This document shows, piece by piece, positions 1-6,199 of a stretch of DNA of 24,062 bases. The position numbers and the translations under genes were made by a program. The stretch covers positions 1-24,062 of the forward strand of contig CAJFTA010000039.1 of the NCBI GenBank assembly GCA_904419835.1, read 5' to 3'. The notes below the pieces were generated by a model. The model saw only the letters and a program-made list of their open reading frames with translations, did no database searches and was not told the DNA's origin. Source of the DNA: an uncultured Pseudoflavonifractor sp. (GTDB lineage Bacteria; Bacillota; Clostridia; Oscillospirales; Oscillospiraceae). Each line of letters opens with the position of its first letter. The stretch's first letter is position 1.

Positions 1-1
1 C

Positions 2-88
2 GCTGTCCATAACCGCCGCTCTAACGACTTCCCTATGAGACCGCTTAACTGGTCCTCTCCTAACGAGTTCGCCGTCCAATATGTTTGA
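2..88 (+). pseudogene. Possible C-terminal remnant of a transposase/integrase
   Basis: An open frame enters from the left edge and stops at TGA 86-88, giving about 28 residues. It contains an N-R-R-S-N stretch followed by L-N-W-S-S-P-N-E-F, which resembles the usual ending of DDE transposases (an 'N.RRP...LG..SP.EF' pattern). Its codons (TCT, CCT, GTT, AAC) are less GC-biased than those of the genes downstream. Only the tail is visible, so the family cannot be assigned and chance cannot be excluded. Confidence 0.25.
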
Positions 89-219
89 CAAACCTACAAT
101 TTTTTCTCTGGCAGAGAGATATTTTCGGTATAAGCCGGACAGGGCGCGAATAGAGATAGTACGCAGGAAAATGGACGGGCAGCTATCGCAGTACGCCAGA
201 GAAGAGGAGGACACAGGGC

Positions 220-1272
220 ATGGAGAGCGCATATCGTCAGTGGGAGAAGCGGAGGGGGCGGCGGCAGAGCAGGCCGGCGGAACGGCGGAGCGGGAAAAAG
301 ATAGCGCTGGCGCCCAGGGAGTACCGGAGGCTGGTACAGCTGGGCGTCTGCATTGCGCTGTTTCTGGTGGTATTGATAGGAAAGGGTGTATTCCCGGAAC
401 AGATGTTGGCGGCCCGGGATAAGATTGTTCAGGTGATTCAGGGTGACACGGATTTCCGGGCGGCATTTGCCAGCCTGGGGCAGTCCATCTCGGCGGGAGA
501 GCCGGTGCTGGAGACACTGGGGACGCTGTGGATTGACGTATTTGGCGGAGAAGAGCCGGAAACGGCTGACAGTGGCTGGGAACCCCTTCCGCTTTATACA
601 GAGACGGTGGAACACCTCCAGGGCGGCGTTACAGTTCAGGGATTGCTGACGGGGAAACTGGATGCAGCGGAGGAGAAAAACCAGGCGGCGGAAACGCCTG
701 CGGAGCAGCCGGAGGACAGTACACCGCCTGTGGAGGAGAGTGTTCAGCCGGAGCCTGACGCCACGGCGGACACAGTGCAGCCCACTCCGGTGCCGGATGT
801 CATTCACGTGGATTACGATGGCCCGGCTCTGCCGGCCAATGCCACCATGGACCAGTACAATCTGGGCTTGGCGGCCACAGTTTCGCCCATAGAGGGCGCA
901 GAGGGATGGTGGGTGTCCTCGCCCTACGGATGGCGGGAACATCCGGTGGATGATGAGGAGAAGTTCCACAACGGCGTGGATTTGGCGGTCAACACCGGGA
1001 CCAGCGTCAAAGCCTTCGCGGACGGCGTGGTGGACTACATCGGAGACAGTCCGGTGTACGGCCTGTATACGCAGATTGACCACGGAAACGGTGTGACCTC
1101 TTTCTACGCCCACTGCAGCGAGCTGCTGGTACAGCAGGGACAGACGGTGTCAGTGGGCGACGTCATCGCCCTGTCCGGGGCGACAGGCAACGCCACCGGG
1201 CCCCATCTGCATTTTGAACTGAAGAAGGAGGGGGTACTGCTCAATCCGCTCTACTACATTCCAAGCGCGTGA
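220..1272 (+). CDS. Membrane-anchored M23 (LytM) peptidase-domain protein, SpoIVFA-like
   Basis: This 350-residue protein has a basic cytoplasmic N-terminus (about 1-38), one membrane segment (about 39-57), an acidic proline-rich linker (about 145-215) and a C-terminal LytM/M23 domain (about 225-345). The Zn and catalytic residues are all present: H250 and D254 (H-N-G-V-D), H298 (Y-A-H) and H329/H331 (H-L-H). The next gene, one base downstream, is an M50 protease, which matches the spoIVFA-spoIVFB arrangement. There SpoIVFA holds and inhibits SpoIVFB in the outer forespore membrane until pro-sigma-K is cleaved. As far as I recall, Bacillus SpoIVFA has a degenerate LytM site, so an intact site is notable; SpoIIQ-like or cell-wall hydrolase roles are alternatives. 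The start is supported by AGGAGG at 205-210, nine bases upstream. No clear promoter was seen. Confidence 0.8.
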   Translation: MESAYRQWEKRRGRRQSRPAERRSGKKIALAPREYRRLVQLGVCIALFLVVLIGKGVFPEQMLAARDKIVQVIQGDTDFRAAFASLGQSISAGEPVLETLGTLWIDVFGGEEPETADSGWEPLPLYTETVEHLQGGVTVQGLLTGKLDAAEEKNQAAETPAEQPEDSTPPVEESVQPEPDATADTVQPTPVPDVIHVDYDGPALPANATMDQYNLGLAATVSPIEGAEGWWVSSPYGWREHPVDDEEKFHNGVDLAVNTGTSVKAFADGVVDYIGDSPVYGLYTQIDHGNGVTSFYAHCSELLVQQGQTVSVGDVIALSGATGNATGPHLHFELKKEGVLLNPLYYIPSA

Positions 1273-1273
1273 G

Positions 1274-1921
1274 GTGAGAATACTGCGGTGGGGAAGAGTT
1301 GAAGTATCGGGCGGATTTCTTCTTCTGGCGGCACTGCTCTGGTATCTGGACGAGGATGGGACGATTTTGCTGGCCGGAGCGGCCTGCACGCTCCACGAGG
1401 TTGCCCACTGCGGAGCCATCTGGGGCCTGGGCGGCAGGATTTCCGGGCTTAGACTGTCTGTCACCGGCGCTGAGCTAATCCTCTCCGGGACGCGCCCGCT
1501 GGGGTATGGGGCGCAGTTTTTGGCGGCGGTATCCGGACCGGTGGCCAACCTGGCGGCGGCCCTTCTGGCGGCCAGACTGGCAGAGCGGGGAGGGGAAGAA
1601 GTGCTGTGGGTCTTTGCGGGGCTGAATCTGGGGCTGGCTGGGTTTAACCTGCTGCCCATGTCCCAGCTGGACGGCGGGCGGGCGCTGCGCAGCCTGGCCG
1701 GCATTTTTTTGCCCGAAGCAGCTGCTGACGGGCTGGCGGCGGCGCTGTCCTGGATTGCAGGCATGGTCATCCTGGCTTTAGGCGGGGTACTGTTTTGGAA
1801 GAACAGGGCCAATTTCACCATGCTGCTGACCGCGCTCTGGCTGGTGTACGCCAATAGCCGGAGCCTGAGCAGTCTGCGCGGAGGGACCAGAAGGCAGAGC
1901 AGAGCGGGAAGAAAACGGTGA
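1274..1921 (+). CDS. spoIVFB: M50 family intramembrane metalloprotease, SpoIVFB-like
   Basis: This 215-residue polytopic membrane protein carries the site-2 protease signature: H-E-V-A-H at residues 41-45 (Zn ligands and catalytic Glu) and N-L-L-P-M-S-Q-L-D-G-G at 125-135, with the third ligand at D133. It starts with GTG at 1274, one base after the upstream stop at 1270-1272, so it is almost certainly translationally coupled to the M23 protein. SpoIVFB cleaves pro-sigma-K in the mother cell late in sporulation, and the neighbouring gene supports that role. It is shorter than Bacillus SpoIVFB (about 288 residues) and has no room for the C-terminal CBS domain that senses ATP there. A general M50 site-2 protease is the alternative. 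Confidence 0.8.
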   Translation: MRILRWGRVEVSGGFLLLAALLWYLDEDGTILLAGAACTLHEVAHCGAIWGLGGRISGLRLSVTGAELILSGTRPLGYGAQFLAAVSGPVANLAAALLAARLAERGGEEVLWVFAGLNLGLAGFNLLPMSQLDGGRALRSLAGIFLPEAAADGLAAALSWIAGMVILALGGVLFWKNRANFTMLLTALWLVYANSRSLSSLRGGTRRQSRAGRKR

Positions 1922-1946
1922 CAAACAGGGGAGAGCCTGCTATAAT
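1918..1946 (+). promoter_or_regulatory. Sigma-A promoter upstream of the rsmA leader / RNA candidate
   Basis: GTGACA at 1918-1923 and a perfect TATAAT at 1941-1946 are separated by exactly 17 bases. The -35 box overlaps the stop codon of the M50 gene. Transcription would start near 1952, about 190 bases before the rsmA start codon. Confidence 0.7.
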
Positions 1947-1951
1947 CCTTG

Positions 1952-2097
1952 TAGAAGAAACTTCATGCGCTTGCTTGGGGTGCGCTGCGAATACCGGTAA
2001 AAGCCGGAGCGCATGAAGTTTTCGCGCATGTGGGCCGTCCCGGCCCGCGCGCGTTTGATCTCATGGCCGTGCCGCTGAAAGCGGCACATGGCCAAGT
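1952..2097 (+). ncRNA. Candidate structured RNA (small RNA or rsmA leader), unidentified
   Basis: Directly behind a good promoter lie three stem-loops. The first is a perfect 14-bp inverted repeat, 1958-1971 with 2008-2021, enclosing a CCGG/CCGG mini-hairpin (1994-1997 with 2004-2007). The second is GGGCC 2032-2036 with GGCCC 2042-2046. The third is a perfect 8-bp stem, 2069-2076 with 2080-2087, with a GAA loop. No open frame is convincing here. I do not recognise a known RNA class. A 6S-like RNA, a riboswitch/attenuator for rsmA, or stacked terminator-like hairpins are all possible. Confidence 0.4.
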
Positions 2098-2098
2098 T

Positions 2099-2107
2099 TG
2101 CTATACT
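2099..2107 (+). promoter_or_regulatory. Possible second rsmA promoter (extended -10)
   Basis: TG at 2099-2100, one base, then TATACT at 2102-2107 gives an extended -10 element, with no good -35 box 17 bases upstream. It would start transcription about 25 bases before the rsmA start codon. This would let rsmA be expressed independently of the structured RNA. Confidence 0.4.
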
Positions 2108-2139
2108 TTTGCATCGCAAAACAGAAGCGAGGATGAGCT

Positions 2140-3015
2140 ATGGACCTCTGTAACGTAAATGACATCAAGGCCCTGCTGGGCCGGCACGGATTCCGTTTTT
2201 CCAAGAGCATGGGGCAGAATTTTTTGATAGAAGAGCGCGTTCCGCGGGACATTGCGGCGGCCTCCGGCGCGGACAGAGACTGCGGCGTGCTGGAGATTGG
2301 CCCGGGTATCGGCCCCCTGACCGTCCGGCTGGCAGAGCGGGCCGGACGGGTTGTCTCGGTGGAGCTGGACAAGGCGCTGCTCCCGGTGCTGGCTGAGACG
2401 CTGGCCGGGCGGGACAACGTGGAGATTGTGCCGGGGGATATCATGAAGCTGGATATCCCGGCCCTTGTGGCAGAGAAGATGGGCGGCCTGAAGCCGTTGG
2501 CCTGCGCCAATCTGCCCTATAATATCACAACGCCGGTGCTGACCGCGCTCATTGAGGCGGGGTGCTTCCAGGCCATCACAGTGATGATTCAGCGGGAGGT
2601 GGCGCTGCGGATCTGCGCCGCGCCGGGCAGCGGGGACTACGGCGCCTTCTCCGTCTACTGCCAGTACCATACCGTGCCGGAGCTGCTCTTTGACGTGCCG
2701 CCTGAGTGCTTTATTCCCGCGCCCAAGGTCACCTCGTCGGTCATCCGCCTGGTGCCCCGGCCCGCGCCGGAGGCGGTGAAGGACGAGAAACAGTTCTTCC
2801 GCCTGGTGCGCGCGGCCTTTGCCCAGCGGCGGAAGACCCTGCTCAACGCCCTGTCCTCCGCCTACGGAAGCCGGCTTACCAAGGATGCTCTGCGGGACGC
2901 GATTGCTGCTTGCGGCCTGCCCGCCGACGTGCGGGGGGAGCGGCTGGGGATTCCGGAATTTGCCGCCCTGGCCGACGCGCTGGCACAGCGGACAGGGGGC
3001 GAACAGACTCTTTAA
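2140..3015 (+). CDS. rsmA: 16S rRNA (adenine1518/1519-N6)-dimethyltransferase RsmA (KsgA)
   Basis: This 291-residue protein uses SAM to dimethylate the two adjacent adenines in the 3' terminal helix-45 loop of 16S rRNA, a late step in 30S assembly. The family's N-terminal Q-N-F-L is at 26-29, SAM motif I E-I-G-P-G-I-G at 52-58, the acidic residue after strand 2 at E75, D100 follows, and the catalytic motif N-L-P-Y is at 124-127. The C-terminal helical domain is complete, and the length is normal for the family. GAGG about nine bases upstream supports the ATG at 2140. Transcription comes from the promoters at 1918-1946 and/or 2099-2107. The DinB-like gene follows 45 bases later in the same direction. 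Confidence 0.97.
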   Translation: MDLCNVNDIKALLGRHGFRFSKSMGQNFLIEERVPRDIAAASGADRDCGVLEIGPGIGPLTVRLAERAGRVVSVELDKALLPVLAETLAGRDNVEIVPGDIMKLDIPALVAEKMGGLKPLACANLPYNITTPVLTALIEAGCFQAITVMIQREVALRICAAPGSGDYGAFSVYCQYHTVPELLFDVPPECFIPAPKVTSSVIRLVPRPAPEAVKDEKQFFRLVRAAFAQRRKTLLNALSSAYGSRLTKDALRDAIAACGLPADVRGERLGIPEFAALADALAQRTGGEQTL

Positions 3016-3022
3016 TTGGAAG

Positions 3023-3049
3023 CTCCTGGCTGCCGCTGGCAGCCGGAGG
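3023..3049 (+). promoter_or_regulatory. Hairpin covering the ribosome-binding site of the DinB-like gene
   Basis: CTCC 3023-3026 plus GGCTGCC 3028-3034 can pair with GGCAGCC 3038-3044 plus GGAG 3045-3048 around a GCT loop, with one mismatch or bulge. The 3' arm is the GGAGGGG Shine-Dalgarno of the gene starting at 3061, so the fold would mask it. It lies just after the rsmA stop codon and has no T-tract, so it is not a terminator. Confidence 0.45.
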
Positions 3050-3060
3050 GGAGGATGTCC

Positions 3061-3768
3061 ATGAAAATAAGGTGCGTATGGGAGCACAACGGCGGCGACA
3101 GCATGCTGTATGCGGTTGATTTTATCGGGGCGTTCACAAGAGGCGCGTCCAGAGATGCGGCAATGCAGAAGATGCCCGCTGAAATCAGCGCATATCTGAA
3201 GTGGAAGGGGAACTGTACGCCGGGCCCCTTTGAGCCTGAAATCGTTCAGGAGAAAAGCTCCTCACTGACTGTCTCCGACGCCGATTCCGATGTCATTTTT
3301 GAGGACGAAAAGAGAGCGCTGGACATGTCCGAATATCTGGAGGCAAAAGCGCTTGTGCTGAAATCAGCGCAGGATTTTTTGGCGCTGTATCAAGCGATGC
3401 CAGAGAAAGATAAGAGCTGTTTGGAGGCCAGGGCAACGTTTTATGGACAGGTTCCGCGCACAGCATCTGAGATGTACGAGCACACCAAAAATGTGAACGA
3501 TTATTACTTTGGCGAACTAGGCGTTTCTGCCGGTAATGAAGGGGACATTGCGGCGTGCAGAGAACGGGGATTTGAATTGTTGGAGCGCCGGCCCGGCTTC
3601 TTAAACAACACAGTCTATGCTGGGAGCTGCAGGGAAGAATGGTCGCTGAGAAAGGTTTTAAGGCGCTTTGTCTGGCATGACCGAATCCATGCAAAAGCCA
3701 TGTACCGGATGGCAAGGAAAACCTTCGGGCCGGATGCTGTTCCCAATATCTTCGGCTTTAATCTGTAA
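3061..3768 (+). CDS. DinB-like protein with HicB-like N-terminal domain
   Basis: This 235-residue protein seems to have two parts. Residues 1-60 resemble the HicB-type RNase-H-like fold (L-Y-A-V-D, G-A-F-T-R-G, then a Y-L-K-W region). Residues about 90-225 form a helical DinB/YfiT-like domain. The likely metal-binding histidines are H141 (Y-E-H-T-K-N-V-N), H206 and H210 (W-H-D-R-I-H). DinB-like proteins include metal-dependent thiol transferases, but the substrate here is unknown. I chose ATG 3061 because GGAGGGG at 3045-3051 is about nine bases upstream; in-frame ATGs at 3055 and 3016 are poorly spaced or lack a site. It follows rsmA and ends before a strong terminator. Codon use is less GC-biased than in rsmA. 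Confidence 0.75.
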   Translation: MKIRCVWEHNGGDSMLYAVDFIGAFTRGASRDAAMQKMPAEISAYLKWKGNCTPGPFEPEIVQEKSSSLTVSDADSDVIFEDEKRALDMSEYLEAKALVLKSAQDFLALYQAMPEKDKSCLEARATFYGQVPRTASEMYEHTKNVNDYYFGELGVSAGNEGDIAACRERGFELLERRPGFLNNTVYAGSCREEWSLRKVLRRFVWHDRIHAKAMYRMARKTFGPDAVPNIFGFNL

Positions 3769-3806
3769 ACAGACGTGGCCGGCAGCCCGGAAGACTGCTG
3801 TCAGCA

Positions 3807-3842
3807 AAAAATTGCTCCTCTCGTGTGAGAGGAGCAATTTTT
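3807..3842. terminator. Bidirectional Rho-independent terminator
   Basis: A perfect 16-bp stem (3807-3822 with 3827-3842, loop GTGT) has A-rich and T-rich ends, so it ends with a U-tract on either strand. It separates the rightward rsmA/DinB-like unit from the leftward histidine phosphatase, whose stop codon starts at its right edge. Confidence 0.93.
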
Positions 3843-4453
3843 CAACGTAAAATATACGACATATCGCTCATGCGTTTAATAAAGCGTTTTCCATCGTTGT
3901 CTTGGAGCAAATGACTTACACCGCCAGCAAATCCAAATAGTTCAAAATCATGAAGAGATTCTGCCGGAAATCCAAGCCACATGGTATTGAATACACTAAG
4001 CAAGTCGCCGTGCGATACGATGATGATATTCTCTTCCTCATTTGAAGTGATTTCGACAAAAAACGGCAACAATCGATTCCATTCATCTCGGCGGCTCTCA
4101 GCATCTGAAAATACTCTGTCATCAATGGTCTTTTCTTGACATTCTATATGTTCTTTTAACCACTTGACAGATTTTCCAACACATTTTCCCAAGTTTCTTT
4201 CTCTCAGTTCTTGCCTTAGTGTTGGAGTAATATTCAGATGTTTGCCTACGATTTCGGCCGTCTGTTTTGCTCTTGCTAAATCTGAAGAATACATTACAAA
4301 ACTTCTGCCCTGCAATTCTTCAGAGAGTTTTGTTCCAATGCTTTCAGCTTGCAATTTACCCAATTCGGATAAATCCCAATCGGTCCACGAACCTACCATA
4401 CCATTTGTATGATGGACAGATTGCGGGTGTTGAATGGTAATGATTGTTTTCAT
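3842..4453 (-). CDS. Histidine phosphatase superfamily protein with atypical Q-H-P motif
   Basis: This 203-residue protein has the phosphoglycerate-mutase-like fold of the histidine phosphatases. The nucleophilic His is H9, but the usual R-H-G is Q8-H9-P10. The conserved S-S-D-L-A-R-A-K-Q-T-A block is at 56-66 with R61, L-R-E-R around 82-85 probably supplies the acid, and V-S-H-G-D at 146-150 gives the second catalytic His, H148. The substrate is unknown. I use ATG 4453 because GGAG lies four to five bases upstream and the family motif begins close behind; an in-frame TTG at 4492 lies inside the preceding gene. It starts ten bases after the DUF308 stop. The gene is visibly richer in A and T than its surroundings, which suggests horizontal acquisition. 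Confidence 0.85.
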   Translation of the reverse strand: MKTIITIQHPQSVHHTNGMVGSWTDWDLSELGKLQAESIGTKLSEELQGRSFVMYSSDLARAKQTAEIVGKHLNITPTLRQELRERNLGKCVGKSVKWLKEHIECQEKTIDDRVFSDAESRRDEWNRLLPFFVEITSNEEENIIIVSHGDLLSVFNTMWLGFPAESLHDFELFGFAGGVSHLLQDNDGKRFIKRMSDMSYILR

Positions 4454-4463
4454 TAAACTCCAA

Positions 4464-5051
4464 TTACTCGATGTCGATGGGGTCCACTTCAATGGGGTGG
4501 AGCTTGCGCAGCTCTTTGGTGACCCGGCCCACCTTGAAAAGACCCCACAGATCGGAGATCCCGCTATAGACCAGCACGGCGCCGATGACCATAAAGATGA
4601 CGTCCGCCAGGAACAGGGGACGGCAGAGGATGAGCACGCCGAAGACGGCGGACACCAGAGAGAGCACCAGCACCACCCACCAGCGGGGATAGCCCATCCG
4701 GTTCAGGTCAATGGCCCGCTTCAGGTTGAGCAGGGCGTCAATGACGATATAGATGCCCAGCACAACAGGGAGAATGGACAGGACGATGTCAGGCCGGATG
4801 AGGAACACCAGGCCTACGCCGGCAGCCACGATGCCCAGAAACAGCTCCAGCCGGAAGGAGCCCTGTCGGCTGTCATGGACGAAAAAGCTGATGATGGTGA
4901 TGACACCGTAGATCAGGAGAACAAGACCAAAGGCGAAGCACACCAGATTGCCGGTGATGTCGGGCCAGATCAGGAGGACCAATCCCAGGACAATGTAGAG
5001 GATGGCCGCCAGGAAGAAGCTGATTTTCATGTTTTTCAGGTATTCCCGCAT
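4464..5051 (-). CDS. HdeD/DUF308 family integral membrane protein
   Basis: This 195-residue protein consists largely of six hydrophobic segments in three repeated hairpins. Each hairpin contains an L-L-I-W-P-D / L-I-R-P-D / L-C-R-P-type turn, which is typical of the DUF308/HdeD family. HdeD is linked to acid resistance in E. coli, but the biochemical role is not established and should not be assumed here. A charged cytoplasmic tail rich in acidic residues closes the protein. The ATG at 5051 has AGGCAGGG upstream and a sigma-A promoter at 5084-5112. The histidine phosphatase follows after ten bases and probably shares the transcript. Confidence 0.85.
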   Translation of the reverse strand: MREYLKNMKISFFLAAILYIVLGLVLLIWPDITGNLVCFAFGLVLLIYGVITIISFFVHDSRQGSFRLELFLGIVAAGVGLVFLIRPDIVLSILPVVLGIYIVIDALLNLKRAIDLNRMGYPRWWVVLVLSLVSAVFGVLILCRPLFLADVIFMVIGAVLVYSGISDLWGLFKVGRVTKELRKLHPIEVDPIDIE

Positions 5052-5083
5052 GAGAGATCCCTGCCTTTCTGTATCTTGGCACT

Positions 5084-5112
5084 AGTATATCCCGACTGTG
5101 GGAAAATGTCAC
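5084..5112 (-). promoter_or_regulatory. Sigma-A promoter of the DUF308-histidine phosphatase unit
   Basis: On the minus strand, GTGACA (5112-5107) and TATACT (5089-5084) are separated by 17 bases. Transcription would start about 25 bases before the ATG at 5051. Confidence 0.75.
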
Positions 5113-5140
5113 GGGACAAAACAGGCTTCCTGTGTGGAAG
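5113..5140 (-). terminator. Weak terminator candidate behind the YbaK-type gene
   Basis: On the minus strand a short 5-bp stem (5140-5136 with 5130-5126, loop of five) is followed by CCTGTTTTG. It sits just after the stop codon at 5147 and just before the DUF308 promoter. The stem is short, so the call is tentative. Confidence 0.3.
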
Positions 5141-5146
5141 GACGGG

Positions 5147-5629
5147 TTATTCCTCCGGCTGCCAGTTCTTGCACACGTCCACCCAGCCCGCGCTGTGGGC
5201 GTATTCCGCCAGCTCGTCGCAGGTGAGCTGGATGGCGGAATTGGAGGAACCGGCGGCGGGATAGACCGTATCAAACCGGCGGAGCGATATGTCCAGATAG
5301 GTGGTAACGGCGGGATTGTGGATGCCGAAGGGGCACACGCCGCCCACCGCATGGCCGGTAAAGTCCAGCACCTCTTCCGCTGTCAGCATTTTTGCTTTAC
5401 AGTGGAACATGGCCTTGTATTTTGTGTTGTCGATCTTGGCGTCTCCCGCGCAGACGATGAGGACGCAGCCGTCCTCCACAGAGAAGGACAGGGTTTTGGC
5501 GATGCGGGCGGGAATCACGCCCACAGCCTGGGCGGCCAGCTCCACCGTGGCGCTGGAGACGGGAAATTCCAGAATATCCTGCTCCCGGCCTAAAACGCGG
5601 AAGCAGGCACGTACTGTTTCAATTGACAT
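5147..5629 (-). CDS. YbaK/EbsC family aminoacyl-tRNA deacylase
   Basis: This 160-residue protein matches the YbaK/ProX-like fold that hydrolyses mischarged aminoacyl-tRNAs, classically Cys-tRNA(Pro). The conserved lysine is K45 (A-K-T-L), the G-G-V-C-P motif is at 96-100, and an A-G-S motif is at 126-128. The exact tRNA specificity cannot be read from the sequence. A longer in-frame start upstream is rejected because AAGGAGG sits seven bases before ATG 5629 and homologues start there. The start codon lies inside the end of the thioesterase gene (11-base overlap), so the two are translationally coupled. Confidence 0.9.
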   Translation of the reverse strand: MSIETVRACFRVLGREQDILEFPVSSATVELAAQAVGVIPARIAKTLSFSVEDGCVLIVCAGDAKIDNTKYKAMFHCKAKMLTAEEVLDFTGHAVGGVCPFGIHNPAVTTYLDISLRRFDTVYPAAGSSNSAIQLTCDELAEYAHSAGWVDVCKNWQPEE

Positions 5630-6035
5630 GGGGCGCCTCCTTTTTCTGATTGGCCCGGGCCAGGAACCGGTCGTTGGAGATGACAAAACGCTCATGGGTT
5701 CCGCTGCCGATGGGGCCGCATTCATCCCGGGCAGTTACGGTAAAGCAGATTCGCCTGCCGTCAACGGCGGTAACCACCGCCTCCGCCCATACCTTCATAC
5801 CCACGGGCGTGGCGGCGTCGTGGGTGATGTCCAGCCGGGTGCCCACAGTGCCCTGCCCCTCTTCCAGACCGGCGGACACCGCGTCCACGGCGGCGGCCTC
5901 CATCAGGGCGGCCATCATGGGGGTGGCGAACACGGGGAGGGCCCCGCTGCCCACGGCAAGGGCGGTATTCCGCTCCGTGACGGCGCTCTCCGCCCGGCCG
6001 GTCATGCCAGGTTCGATTGACATGGAAAACTTCAT
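5619..6035 (-). CDS. Thioesterase, FlK (fluoroacetyl-CoA thioesterase)-like hotdog fold
   Basis: This 138-residue single hotdog-domain protein resembles FlK-type acyl-CoA thioesterases. The catalytic triad spacing fits: T38 (F-A-T-P), E46 (L-M-E-A-A-A-V) and H72 (I-T-H-D-A-A-T-P-V-G-M), the same +8 and +26 intervals as T42/E50/H76 of FlK. Fluoroacetyl-CoA need not be the substrate; most relatives in gut Firmicutes are of unknown specificity. The start at 6035 is supported by AAGGA five bases upstream; ATG 6023 is less well placed. The 3' end overlaps the YbaK-type gene by 11 bases, and a promoter lies at 6095-6123. Confidence 0.88.
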   Translation of the reverse strand: MKFSMSIEPGMTGRAESAVTERNTALAVGSGALPVFATPMMAALMEAAAVDAVSAGLEEGQGTVGTRLDITHDAATPVGMKVWAEAVVTAVDGRRICFTVTARDECGPIGSGTHERFVISNDRFLARANQKKEAPHVN

Positions 6036-6094
6036 CCTTTCCTTCAAGACTGCGGCTCGGGCTGCGCCGGCAAAAAGCCGCTTCGACAGACAAT

Positions 6095-6123
6095 ATTTTA
6101 CACCGGTATGGGCACTCGCGCAA
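6095..6123 (-). promoter_or_regulatory. Promoter of the thioesterase-deacylase pair
   Basis: On the minus strand, TTGCGC (6123-6118) and TAAAAT (6100-6095) are separated by 17 bases. It lies between the pot operon terminator and the thioesterase start, about 60 bases upstream of the ATG. Confidence 0.55.
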
Positions 6124-6146
6124 GCGGCAGTTGCACAGACGGGAAA

Positions 6147-6181
6147 CAGGAAAAGGCCGCCTTGCCGGCGGCCTTTTCCTG
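6147..6181 (-). terminator. Terminator of the pot operon
   Basis: A perfect 15-bp inverted repeat (6147-6161 with 6167-6181, five-base loop) lies just beyond the potD stop codon. Read leftward, the 3' arm contains CCTTTTCCTG followed by TTT. The stem is symmetrical but only the pot operon reads into it. Confidence 0.85.
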
Positions 6182-6199
6182 TCCTGACAGGGTGGCGTC

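Noticed and set aside
81..422. 113-codon open frame overlapping the M23 gene start
   Set aside because: No ribosome-binding site before its ATG, low-complexity E/G/A-rich second half and out-of-frame overlap with a well-supported gene.
1952..2097. SRP RNA, tmRNA or RNase P RNA in the structured region
   Set aside because: The conserved segments of those RNAs are absent and the region is too short for tmRNA or RNase P RNA.
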